Shown here piece by piece: positions 7,423-13,730 of a stretch of 14,044 nucleotides of DNA (positions within the stretch are counted from its first letter, which is position 1; each line of letters starts with the position of its first letter). The notes beneath the pieces are model-generated. The model searched no databases, had not been told where the DNA came from, and saw only the letters and a program-made list of their open reading frames with translations. The position numbers and the translations under genes are program-made. Source of the DNA: an uncultured Collinsella sp. (GTDB lineage: Bacteria; Actinomycetota; Coriobacteriia; Coriobacteriales; Coriobacteriaceae); NCBI GenBank assembly GCA_900551205.1, contig URUW01000024.1, forward strand, positions 1 to 14,044. Reading direction: 5' to 3'.

Positions 7423-7530
7423 TACAATCCACCCTTTCACACCGTGGCGGCACCCTTTGCCGCCGCCTTCGGAGATTGGCTCGGGGACTTTGCCCCTTTT
7501 GCTGACTTGTACAATACGCTATTTGGCTAG

Positions 7531-7542
7531 TTGTTTGAACAA
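7531..7542. promoter_or_regulatory. Putative GntR operator (ABC operon, site 1)
   Basis: TTGTTTGAACAA is a TTGT-N4-ACAA inverted repeat whose core GTTTGAAC differs by one base from the GTNTANAC pattern of HutC-type GntR sites. It lies about 110 bp upstream of the binding-protein start. A separate perfect 8-bp palindrome, TTGTACAA, is at 7507-7514. Confidence 0.5.
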
Positions 7543-7588
7543 GTATTACTAGAGCGGTAGAAAAACTTCGGTGAACGGTAATTTCAAC

Positions 7589-7617
7589 TTGATACTTGAC
7601 AAGTTTTGTATAAACAA
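7589..7617 (-). promoter_or_regulatory. Candidate promoter of the ABC transporter genes
   Basis: On the minus strand TTGTTT (7617-7612) and TATCAA (7594-7589) are separated by exactly 17 bp, a weak sigma-70-like match in an AT-rich stretch. The -35 box falls inside an operator-like site (7606-7617), and ACTTGACAAGT (7594-7604), an 11-bp palindrome, fills the spacer. A leader of about 160 nt would follow. Confidence 0.35.
7606..7617. promoter_or_regulatory. Putative GntR operator (ABC operon, site 2)
   Basis: TTGTATAAACAA has TTGT and ACAA arms and the core GTATAAAC, a full match to the GTNTANAC pattern expected of HutC/TreR-type GntR regulators. It overlaps the candidate -35 box of the binding-protein promoter, a position suited to repression. 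Its start lies 75 bp from that of site 1, about seven helical turns, which would allow looping. Confidence 0.55.
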
Positions 7618-7638
7618 TTATTTTTTATCGAATGCAGA

Positions 7639-7687
7639 GAAAACGCCCGATCAAGCCGATGCATCGTCGGTTTGACCGGGCGTTTTC
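7639..7687 (-). terminator. Terminator of the regulator gene
   Basis: GAAAACGCCCG (7639-7649) pairs with CGGGCGTTTTC (7677-7687). After one mismatch the stem continues through TCAAGCCGA (7651-7659) with TCGGTTTGA (7667-7675). The result is about 20 pairs with a 7-nt loop, ending in TTTTC on both strands. It begins about 40 bp past the GntR stop and would separate regulator transcripts from the ABC genes downstream. Confidence 0.8.
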
Positions 7688-7728
7688 GCTTTGAGGGCAT
7701 GAGTCTCGTCAGGCTGCGAGCTAGCCGG

Positions 7729-8448
7729 CTATCGCTTGGAGTTGACGCGGTAGTGGAAGATCTCGGGATGCGTGCGGGCATGCGTGACCTCGAACAAGAT
7801 GCCGTCCGAGGTGTACGACTGGCTCTCCATAACGGCGACGCAGTTGTACTTGCCAAGGTCCAAGTAGCTGCAGTCCTCATCGTTGGCGAGCTCGACACTC
7901 ACCGTACGACGGCTCGCCATCACTTTGACGCCGCGCTTGTGCTCCAGATAGCCGTAGATAGAATCCGCCGCGATCTCGGGGGTCAGGCCCTTGGCGATCG
8001 ACGCCAAAAAGTAGCCATGGTCCACTTGGCGCGCGCTGCCGTTGAGGCTTCGGACACGCACTACGCGAATCAGCTCCTCGCCCACCTTAAAGCCCAGGCG
8101 ACGAGAGAGTTGCTCAGTGCAAATCAAATGTTCAAAAGACTTGACCTCGGTCGATGCGACGGCATTGTTGCGTTTTGCGAACTCGCCAAACGACTCAACC
8201 TCTTCGAGTGCGCCCAGCATGTCGGTTTCGCCCTTAAGCCAAATAACGCGCACGCCCTTACCGTGTATAGGCTGCACAAACATCTGGTCGGCCAGCATGC
8301 TCAAGGCGCGTCGAACGGTATTGCGCGTGCAGCCAAACTCCGCGGTCAGCTCGGCTTCGGTTGGCAGCATCTCCTGAAACGCATAGGTCCCGTTGATGAT
8401 GCGCGAACGGATCTCGCGGTAGATTCCTTCGTAAATCGCTTTTGGCAT
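7729..8448 (-). CDS. GntR-family (HutC/TreR-type) transcriptional regulator
   Basis: 239-residue DNA-binding regulator. Residues 1-70 are a winged helix-turn-helix of GntR type: IYREIRSRIINGTY, LPTEAELTAEFGCTRNTVRRAL (28-49) with the recognition helix, then the wing HGKGVRV. Residues about 80-235 form a UTRA effector domain, with features such as GYFLAS (145-150), SIYGYLEHKRG (163-173) and VMESQSYTSDG (206-216). UTRA regulators usually respond to a phosphorylated sugar or related metabolite. The start at 8448 follows AGAGGTGA. The gene lies upstream of the ABC genes on the same strand and divergent from the PTS-phosphatase gene. Four matching operator-like palindromes surround it, so I infer that it controls both transport systems and its own gene. 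The effector is unknown; a 6-phospho-alpha-glucoside made by the neighbouring PTS is a reasonable guess. Confidence 0.92.
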   Translation of the reverse strand: MPKAIYEGIYREIRSRIINGTYAFQEMLPTEAELTAEFGCTRNTVRRALSMLADQMFVQPIHGKGVRVIWLKGETDMLGALEEVESFGEFAKRNNAVASTEVKSFEHLICTEQLSRRLGFKVGEELIRVVRVRSLNGSARQVDHGYFLASIAKGLTPEIAADSIYGYLEHKRGVKVMASRRTVSVELANDEDCSYLDLGKYNCVAVMESQSYTSDGILFEVTHARTHPEIFHYRVNSKR

Positions 8449-8481
8449 GATTTCACCTCTAATGAATATGTATGGCTAGGC

Positions 8482-8509
8482 ACGATAGCATTTCTTTGGG
8501 TTGTTTAAA
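8482..8509 (-). promoter_or_regulatory. Candidate promoter of the regulator gene
   Basis: On the minus strand TGCTATCGT (8490-8482) reads as an extended -10 box. TTTAAA (8509-8504) sits 16 bp upstream as a weak -35 box inside the operator-like site. The transcript would begin near 8475, about 27 nt before the start codon. Confidence 0.35.
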
Positions 8510-8512
8510 CCG
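8501..8512. promoter_or_regulatory. Putative GntR operator (regulator gene)
   Basis: TTGTTTAAACCG contains the perfect 8-bp palindrome GTTTAAAC, which fits GTNTANAC. It lies 53 bp upstream of the regulator start, over its candidate -35 box, consistent with autoregulation. Confidence 0.5.
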
Positions 8513-8609
8513 TCTATCGGCAAAGCACCGATTATTAACTGTCAACGGCGCCCGTGATGCTCCAATCGATTCGAATCAAAACCATCAATGCGGCGAACGC
8601 TCACTCCCC

Positions 8610-8615
8610 TACAAT
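8610..8615 (+). promoter_or_regulatory. Candidate -10 box of the PTS-phosphatase gene
   Basis: TACAAT is a five-of-six match to the sigma-70 -10 box, 60 bp upstream of the start codon. No good -35 box is seen 16-18 bp further upstream. An operator-like site begins 8 bp downstream, about where transcription would start. Confidence 0.3.
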
Positions 8616-8622
8616 TAACTCA

Positions 8623-8634
8623 TTGTTTAAACGT
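8623..8634. promoter_or_regulatory. Putative GntR operator (PTS-phosphatase gene)
   Basis: TTGTTTAAACGT repeats the first ten bases of the site at 8501-8512 exactly, including the GTTTAAAC palindrome. It is 42 bp upstream of the PTS start codon and just downstream of the candidate -10 box. Confidence 0.5.
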
Positions 8635-8675
8635 TCCACCGCAGACACGGCGGGCTTATGGTCGAGAGGCAGAAC

Positions 8676-11126
8676 ATGCTGCAAAAAATCCAACGCTTTG
8701 GCGGGGCAATGTTCGCGCCCGCCATGCTGTTTTCTATATCAGGCCTCATGGTCGGCGTCTCCGCTCTCGCAACAACCGTCGACATCGTCGGCGATCTTGC
8801 CATATACGGAACCCCCTGGTACGTTTTCTGGAGCATCATCCAGCGCGGCTCGTGGACGGTCTTTAAACGTCTTCCGCTCCTTTTTGCCGTAGCGCTGCCC
8901 ATCGGCCTTGCCCAAAAACAGCCGGCGCGTTGCTGCCTCGAGGCGCTCGTCGCCTATTTTGCCTACTGCTTCTTTTTGAGCGAGATCATTAAGCTGAGCG
9001 GAGACAACCTTGGACTTAAGTACCCGTCGTTTTTGACCTCCGTTAGCGGCATCACCATCATCGACGGCATCAAGACGCTCGACACCGGCATTATCGGGCC
9101 GTTGGCAGTCTCGACCATCGTCGTTGCCATCCACGACCGCTTCTACGACGCCAAGGTGCCCGATTGGCTCGGCACGTTCTCCGGCTCCTCGCTGGTCTAT
9201 CTCATCAGTTTTTTCGCCGTACTCGGCCTTGCCATTTTCTCGGCTGTCACGGTGCCCTACGTATACGATATAACCGAAACGCTCCGCCACGCGCTTGCGG
9301 GCATCGGTCCCTTTGGCGTAGGCATCTTTGTCTTTTTAGAACGAGCACTCGAGCCCTTTGGCCTGCACCACCTGCTCTACATGCCGATCTACTACGACAA
9401 CCTGGTCATTAACGACGGCATCTACGCCACGTGGAGCAGCTTGCTCCCCATCCTCTCCCATAGCACGCGCCCCCTTAATGAGCTTGCGCCGTGGGCCGGT
9501 TTTACCGCCACCGGCTGGGTCAAGCTCTTTGGCCTTCCTGCCATCGCAGCTGCGTTCTACTCCACCGCAAAACCCGAGCGCCGCGCCGGCCTCAGGGTCA
9601 TCCTTGTTCCCGCCATCATCGCCTCAGTGGTCTGCGGCGTCACCGAACCGCTCGAGTTTCTCTTTATGTTCACCCACCCCGGGCTCTTTTTGCTCTACGC
9701 CGTCCTCTCTTCTTGCCTCGCTATGACCATGAATTTCTTTGGTATCGTCGGCATCTTCTCGGGCGGTTTCATGGAAATGGCTGCCTTCAACTTTATTCCG
9801 CTCATGCGCACGCATGCCGGTGCCTATCTTTTGGCGCTCGGTATCGGCCTTGCCTTTAGCCTCATCTTTTTTGTTAGTTTTCGAGCGCTCATCTTGGTCT
9901 ATGACCTTAAGACACCGGGCCGCGAGGATCATGTCGCCAATCGCGCGGCAATCGATCGTTTAACGGGAAGCGGCTTTGCCAAAGAGCAATCTCCCAATGG
10001 CGAGGTCAGTATTCAATCCGATCAAGATCACGTCCTCGCTGAGCGGGTAATTCAGCTTTTAGGTGGCGTTGGCAATATCGTGGGCGCAACCAACTGCGCC
10101 ACGCGCCTGCGCGTCGAGGTCGCAGACCCTTCCATCGTTGCAGATAACGCGTCGTTTGTCGCGGTGGGCGCCAAGGGCCTCATCATTACGGGCAAGACCG
10201 CCCAGGTGATTATCGGCATCTCCGTTCCCCGCGTTAAAGAGCATTTTGACCAGATCATGGGCCTCGAGCCGGGATTTGTGCCCACCACCTCGGCCTCCCC
10301 TGCCGCCAGCGCAGCCCATAAGCGCGGCGATATCTGCTTCTTCGATATCGACGGAACACTCGCCTGGCAAGACCCTCGAGTGGCACAAGAGCTTCCCGAG
10401 AGCGAGCGAGACCTCTCCCCCTATCCCAATGAAGCGGTCTCGCAAGCCATCCGTAATTTTGTCGCCAAGGGCAATATGGCGTTTATCTGCACAGGGCGCA
10501 CGCTGAGCTGCATCCATCCAAAGCTGCTCGATCTGCCCTGGACCGGCATCGTCTGCCTCGCGGGTGGCTATGTCGAACTTGAGGGACACGTGATCCGCGA
10601 TTTGGCGATGACGCCCGGTATGCTGCAGCGTCTTGCTCCCATTCTTGAGCAATCGGACGAAGTGATTCGTTTTGAGGGACTCAATGGCGTCGTTCGCATG
10701 GGTGCCGATGCGCCCGACGCCCCCGGATATGCCCGCACCGTGGGCGATGCAATTACGCAGTTGCAACATTACAGCGCCTACAAGATCTTAATGTCCACGT
10801 CGCTTGCCAACCGCATCGCTCAGGATCAAACGTTTGAGCCGCTGCTCTGCTTTAACGAGCTCGAGCTCGAAGTGACCGAGATTTCGCCTCGCGAATGTAC
10901 CAAGCGCGAGGGTATCCAGTCCGTACTCGACGCTCTCGACCCCAACCATGGAACGGTGTATGGCATCGGTGATGCCAGCAATGACATCTCGCTGATGAAC
11001 GCCGTCGACGTCGGCATCGCCATGGGCAATGCACCGGACTATCTCAAAAAGCGCGCGGACTACATCACCGACTCGGTCGACAAAGATGGCGTCGTCAAGG
11101 CGCTCGAGCACTTTGGACTGGTCTAA
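8676..11126 (+). CDS. PTS alpha-glucoside EIIC-EIIB fused to a HAD (Cof-type) phosphatase
   Basis: 816-residue three-domain membrane protein. Residues 1 to about 417 are an EIIC channel resembling AglA/GlvC/MalX alpha-glucoside and maltose permeases: QRFGGAMFAPAMLFS near the N-terminus, GIKTLDTGIIGP, GLHH, and GVTEPLEF with E324. Residues about 451-535 are EIIB, with the phosphorylated cysteine C474 in TNCATRLR. After an Ala/Ser-rich linker, residues 552-816 are a HAD hydrolase: DIDGT with D557 and D559, T606 in CTGR, K743, and GDASND with D766 and D770. All catalytic residues are present. No EIIA domain is seen, so one must act in trans. ATG 8676 is preferred because GAGAGG lies six bases upstream; ATG 8658 would add six residues. 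EIICB should import and phosphorylate an alpha-glucoside. The HAD domain probably removes phosphate from that or a related sugar phosphate, which is inference. Confidence 0.9.
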   Translation: MLQKIQRFGGAMFAPAMLFSISGLMVGVSALATTVDIVGDLAIYGTPWYVFWSIIQRGSWTVFKRLPLLFAVALPIGLAQKQPARCCLEALVAYFAYCFFLSEIIKLSGDNLGLKYPSFLTSVSGITIIDGIKTLDTGIIGPLAVSTIVVAIHDRFYDAKVPDWLGTFSGSSLVYLISFFAVLGLAIFSAVTVPYVYDITETLRHALAGIGPFGVGIFVFLERALEPFGLHHLLYMPIYYDNLVINDGIYATWSSLLPILSHSTRPLNELAPWAGFTATGWVKLFGLPAIAAAFYSTAKPERRAGLRVILVPAIIASVVCGVTEPLEFLFMFTHPGLFLLYAVLSSCLAMTMNFFGIVGIFSGGFMEMAAFNFIPLMRTHAGAYLLALGIGLAFSLIFFVSFRALILVYDLKTPGREDHVANRAAIDRLTGSGFAKEQSPNGEVSIQSDQDHVLAERVIQLLGGVGNIVGATNCATRLRVEVADPSIVADNASFVAVGAKGLIITGKTAQVIIGISVPRVKEHFDQIMGLEPGFVPTTSASPAASAAHKRGDICFFDIDGTLAWQDPRVAQELPESERDLSPYPNEAVSQAIRNFVAKGNMAFICTGRTLSCIHPKLLDLPWTGIVCLAGGYVELEGHVIRDLAMTPGMLQRLAPILEQSDEVIRFEGLNGVVRMGADAPDAPGYARTVGDAITQLQHYSAYKILMSTSLANRIAQDQTFEPLLCFNELELEVTEISPRECTKREGIQSVLDALDPNHGTVYGIGDASNDISLMNAVDVGIAMGNAPDYLKKRADYITDSVDKDGVVKALEHFGLV

Positions 11127-11240
11127 CTACGAAACTCGTCCGACATGCGCCGTTGCCTTAAATCCCCAAACCTGCCACGCAGGCAGGCACAATGTGGCAA
11201 TATGTTGCCTGCACACTACATCGATGCAACCTAAGAAAGA

Positions 11241-12266
11241 ATGCGAGAACCCGTGTCCAGTCCGTTTACCTGCTTTTTAGCCCAGCACTTTGACCAGATT
11301 AATGACTATCTGGCCACGTTCTTTGACGGACAGGCGACCTCTGCCGATATCGAACGCTACCTGTACGCGCCGCTCTCGGCTTTTACGGCCAACGCCGGCA
11401 AGCGCCACCGCCCGCTTATCTGCATGCTCGCCGCAACCGCAGTGGGCGGTAGCTTTGAGAGCGCCCGCAGCGCCGCGGCAGCTATCGAGCATTTCCAGTC
11501 GGGTGCGCTCATCCACGACGACATCGCCGACAACGGACAGCTTCGTCGAGGCAAGCCCTGCATGCACCTTACCGAGGGCACGGGGCTCGCCATCAATTGT
11601 GGCGACCTGGCGCTCACCATGGTCACCAAGACGGTTCTCGACGATCCCACGCTCGAGTCCGACGTGAAGCTGCGTGTGCTCCACGAGCTTACCGAGATGA
11701 TCGTCCGCACCATCGAGGGTCAAGCGCTTGACCTGGGTTGGGTCCGTGACGAGCGCTTTGATATCTCGGTTGATGACTACCTGGACATGGCGACGCACAA
11801 GACCGCGTATTACAGCGGAGCCACGCCGCTTGCCGCCGGAGCCATTATCGGCGGCGGCAGCGAAGAGCAGGTCGAGGCGCTACGCGCCTTTGGCCTGCAC
11901 ACCGGCCTTGCCTTTCAGATTCAGGACGACCTGCTCAACTTGGTCGGCACCAAAGAGGCCGCCAACAAGGACTTCCGCACCGACATCACCGAGGGCAAAC
12001 GCACGCTCGTTGCCGTGCACGCCCTGTCTGATGAGCGCCATCACGACGAGGTCGAGGCAATCCTTTCCTCGGGCACCGAGGACCCCGCGCAGCTCGCGCG
12101 CGCCGTGGAGATCTTCCAGCAGACCGGCTCCATCGAATATGCTCACGCCTACGCGCTGGACCTGACCGCAAAAGCCAAGGCTGCCATCGAGAACGTTGAG
12201 CTTGACCCGCACGCACGCGAACTGTTCCTCTCCATGGCAGATTTCTTTGTGGAGCGCCTCAACTAG
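11241..12266 (+). CDS. Polyprenyl diphosphate synthase (trans-isoprenyl)
   Basis: 341-residue all-alpha E-isoprenyl diphosphate synthase that condenses isopentenyl diphosphate onto an allylic primer to make quinone or other prenyl chains. The first Asp-rich motif is DDIAD (93-97), followed by LRRGKP. The second is QDDLLN (228-233), with Asn where Asp is usual. Conserved ITEGKRTL follows, as does the earlier GKRHRPLI that binds isopentenyl diphosphate. Small residues (Gly, Ala) at positions -5 and -4 before the first motif fit a medium or long chain product. The start is uncertain: ATG 11241 directly follows AAGAAAGA, leaving no RBS spacing; GTG 11253, giving a protein starting SSPFTCFLAQHF after the initiator, is a real alternative. 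The gene lies 114 bp after the PTS gene and is probably an independent unit. Membrane-lipid or quinone supply is its likely role. Confidence 0.9.
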   Translation: MREPVSSPFTCFLAQHFDQINDYLATFFDGQATSADIERYLYAPLSAFTANAGKRHRPLICMLAATAVGGSFESARSAAAAIEHFQSGALIHDDIADNGQLRRGKPCMHLTEGTGLAINCGDLALTMVTKTVLDDPTLESDVKLRVLHELTEMIVRTIEGQALDLGWVRDERFDISVDDYLDMATHKTAYYSGATPLAAGAIIGGGSEEQVEALRAFGLHTGLAFQIQDDLLNLVGTKEAANKDFRTDITEGKRTLVAVHALSDERHHDEVEAILSSGTEDPAQLARAVEIFQQTGSIEYAHAYALDLTAKAKAAIENVELDPHARELFLSMADFFVERLN

Positions 12267-12308
12267 CGGGGGTCACAAAACCTGTGGGCAGCGCGTTTGG
12301 GTACAAGT

Positions 12309-12317
12309 TGCTACACT
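12309..12317 (+). promoter_or_regulatory. Candidate extended -10 of the CwlM-like gene
   Basis: TGCTACACT matches an extended -10 element (TG-N-TANNNT). It lies about 90 bp before the start of the CwlM-like gene, in a gap with no terminator-like hairpin. No good -35 box accompanies it, and read-through from the prenyl synthase gene is also possible. Confidence 0.3.
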
Positions 12318-12374
12318 GTTGAGTGCATGTTTATGCATTGTCTCGCGTTGTCTATCCGACACGCGCTCAAAATA

Positions 12375-12387
12375 GTACGAATCGTAC
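12375..12387. promoter_or_regulatory. Perfect 13-bp palindrome upstream of the CwlM-like gene
   Basis: GTACGA and TCGTAC flank a central A (GTACGAATCGTAC). It ends five bases before the RBS AAAGGGG (12392-12398) of the CwlM-like gene. It could be a repressor operator acting near the transcription start, or a small RNA hairpin affecting translation. No regulator is recognised. Confidence 0.4.
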
Positions 12388-12405
12388 GCCGAAAGGGGTT
12401 CGTTC

Positions 12406-13311
12406 ATGGAACCTATTACCACGGGCATGCAGGGAGCAGCCGTCGAGGATGTTCAGTCCCGCCTTCTGCAGCTCGGTTACACCATCGATGCCGACGAGGT
12501 CGCCGACAAGCGCTTTGGCACCACCACCGAGCAGGCCGTTGGCACGTTTAGGCTCGATAGCGGCCTTGCGGCCGGTTATGCTGTCGATATCCCCTGCTGG
12601 AGCGCCCTGGTCGACGCCTCGTATAAGCTGGGCGACCGCACCCTGTATCTTCGCATGCCCAATTTTCACGGCGCCGACGTCAAGGCCCTGCAGCGCGCTC
12701 TCAACGTTTTGGGCTTTGCCTGTGGCGAAGACGACGGCTACTTTGGTCCGCATACCGAGGCCGCCCTGCAGCAGTTCCAGGAAAATGTCGGCCTGTTTGC
12801 CGACGGCATGGCCTTCCAGGACACCTACGCCTACATCAACCGCCTGCACCATGTGTGGGAGGGCAAGCCCTCGGTCACCGAAGCCGAGTCCCGCATCGGT
12901 TTTGCTCGCGCCGCCAACGTGCTCGAGCGCTTCCAGATCGCCGTTATCGGTGAGGACCCCATCGCACGCAGCGTTGCTTCGCGCATGTGGAACATCGCCA
13001 CGGCAACGACCGACAACAGCGGCATGATGCTCTGCGACTCCGAGGTCCCAACCGACGTTGACCTGGTGCTCGAGATCGCAAGCGACGAGCTGCCCGCCGA
13101 CGCCGCGCCACGCGCCACGATTGCCCTCGCCGAGTGCCACAACCTGGCCCAGCGCATCCGCACCGCCAATGTCGCCGTGCAGCAGAAGCCGGCTCGCATT
13201 CGCATTGAGCTCACGGGCATGACGCGCTACAACGGCACCTTCACGGCCAGCGACGCGCAGACGCTCGCCGTACGCCTACTCGATGGCGTTTGCGATGCCC
13301 TCGCAGATTAG
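12406..13311 (+). CDS. CwlM-like protein: tandem peptidoglycan-binding domains plus a degenerate amidase-like C-terminus
   Basis: 301 residues without a signal peptide or membrane segment, so probably cytoplasmic. Two PG_binding_1 domains are seen: about 5-70 (GMQGAAVEDVQSRLLQLGY, AVGTFRLDSGL) and about 85-145 (HGADVKALQRALNVLGF, DGYFGPHTEAALQQFQ, LFADG). Between them DASYKLGDRTLYLR closely resembles the linker I recall from actinobacterial CwlM-type proteins (EASYRLGxRTL). The C-terminal half (175-301) has the size and closing helix pattern expected of a shrunken amidase_3 fold (VDLVLEIASDE, IELTGMTRYNGT, LAVRLLDGVCDAL). I see none of the zinc-ligand or catalytic His/Glu motifs there. In mycobacteria, CwlM is a catalytically inactive cytoplasmic activator of MurA; a similar regulatory role is inferred. 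The start follows AAAGGGG at 12392-12398. Confidence 0.8.
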   Translation: MEPITTGMQGAAVEDVQSRLLQLGYTIDADEVADKRFGTTTEQAVGTFRLDSGLAAGYAVDIPCWSALVDASYKLGDRTLYLRMPNFHGADVKALQRALNVLGFACGEDDGYFGPHTEAALQQFQENVGLFADGMAFQDTYAYINRLHHVWEGKPSVTEAESRIGFARAANVLERFQIAVIGEDPIARSVASRMWNIATATTDNSGMMLCDSEVPTDVDLVLEIASDELPADAAPRATIALAECHNLAQRIRTANVAVQQKPARIRIELTGMTRYNGTFTASDAQTLAVRLLDGVCDALAD

Positions 13312-13318
13312 GTAAACT
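13290..13318 (+). promoter_or_regulatory. Candidate tRNA-Gln promoter
   Basis: TTGCGA (13290-13295) and TAAACT (13313-13318) are spaced by exactly 17 bp. This would place the transcription start about 25 nt upstream of the mature tRNA. The -35 box lies inside the end of the CwlM-like gene. Confidence 0.45.
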
Positions 13319-13349
13319 AGACGAGTTGCTTTTGGGCAACACCACACAT

Positions 13350-13424
13350 TGGGACGTAGTTCAACGGTAGAACTCCGGTTTTTGGTGCCGGCTGTTGGGG
13401 GTTCGAATCCCTCCGTCCCAGCCA
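13350..13424 (+). tRNA. trnQ: tRNA-Gln (anticodon TTG)
   Basis: The sequence folds as a complete cloverleaf. Acceptor TGGGACG (13350-13356) pairs with CGTCCCA (13414-13420). The D arm is GTTC/GAAC, and the anticodon stem CCGGT/GCCGG encloses the loop TTTTGGT with anticodon TTG. The T arm contains TTCGAAT. The discriminator is G and the CCA end is encoded. The TTG anticodon reads glutamine codons (CAA, and CAG by wobble). The tRNA lies 38 bp past the CwlM-like gene and is followed by its own terminator. Confidence 0.96.
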
Positions 13425-13433
13425 TTAAAACTG

Positions 13434-13470
13434 AGCGCCCTAAGCCCATAACGGCCCAGGGCGCTTTCTT
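13434..13470 (+). terminator. Rho-independent terminator of tRNA-Gln
   Basis: AGCGCCCT (13434-13441) pairs with AGGGCGCT (13458-13465), and TTTCTT follows. It begins ten bases after the encoded CCA end, as expected for a single tRNA transcript. Confidence 0.75.
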
Positions 13471-13479
13471 GTGGGCAAG

Positions 13480-13730
13480 CGGAGGAATTCGAGCCCGCAA
13501 GGGTGCGGAGCTGAGGAAACGCGAAGCGTTTTCCAGCGCAGCACGCAAGGAGCGAAGCGACGCAGCGGGGCGCGGCCGCCGACCAGGCGGACGCGGAATC
13601 CCTCCGTCCCACACCAGCCAAGAGCCCCTCACGTCAAGCAAATCGAGCCAACGCCGCCAAGCGGAGGGATTCGAACCCGCAAGGGAGCGAAGCGACGCAG
13701 CGGGGCGCGGCCGCCGCAGGCAGACGCGGT
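13480..13730. repeat. Degenerate repeat block carrying tRNA 3'-end fragments
   Basis: Two related units follow the tRNA. Both share the exact 33-bp segment at 13549-13581 and 13684-13716 (begins GGAGCGAAGCGACGCAGCGG), then a CAGGCRGACGCGG tail. Positions 13662-13676 (CGGAGGGATTCGAAC) are the exact reverse complement of the tRNA T arm at 13401-13415, and 13481-13494 is a diverged copy. Positions 13596-13611 (GAATCCCTCCGTCCCA) duplicate tRNA positions 13405-13420 in direct orientation. The first unit also holds an imperfect hairpin at 13510-13537 (GGAAACGC-GAA-GCGTTTTCC). I see no gene; open frames here look spurious. Confidence 0.8.

Noticed and set aside
7440..7440. GTG start at 7440 for the binding protein
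   Set aside because: It has no RBS and the AAAGGG that would serve ATG 7422 lies directly after it. The signal peptide is complete from ATG 7422.
7478..7500. A plus-strand terminator, GGGGACTTTGCCCCTTTT
   Set aside because: The stem is only four or five pairs and no plus-strand gene lies upstream of it. It falls in the leader of the minus-strand binding-protein gene.
6091..7530. A 479-residue plus-strand open frame opposite the binding-protein gene
   Set aside because: The composition (Leu/Val/Gly-rich) is typical of antisense translation. The minus strand carries the signal peptide and binding-protein features.
7441..7620. A riboswitch or T-box in the binding-protein leader
   Set aside because: Only short GC stems (for example GGCGGC/GCCGCC) are seen. 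No conserved riboswitch core could be recognised, and operator palindromes explain the region better.
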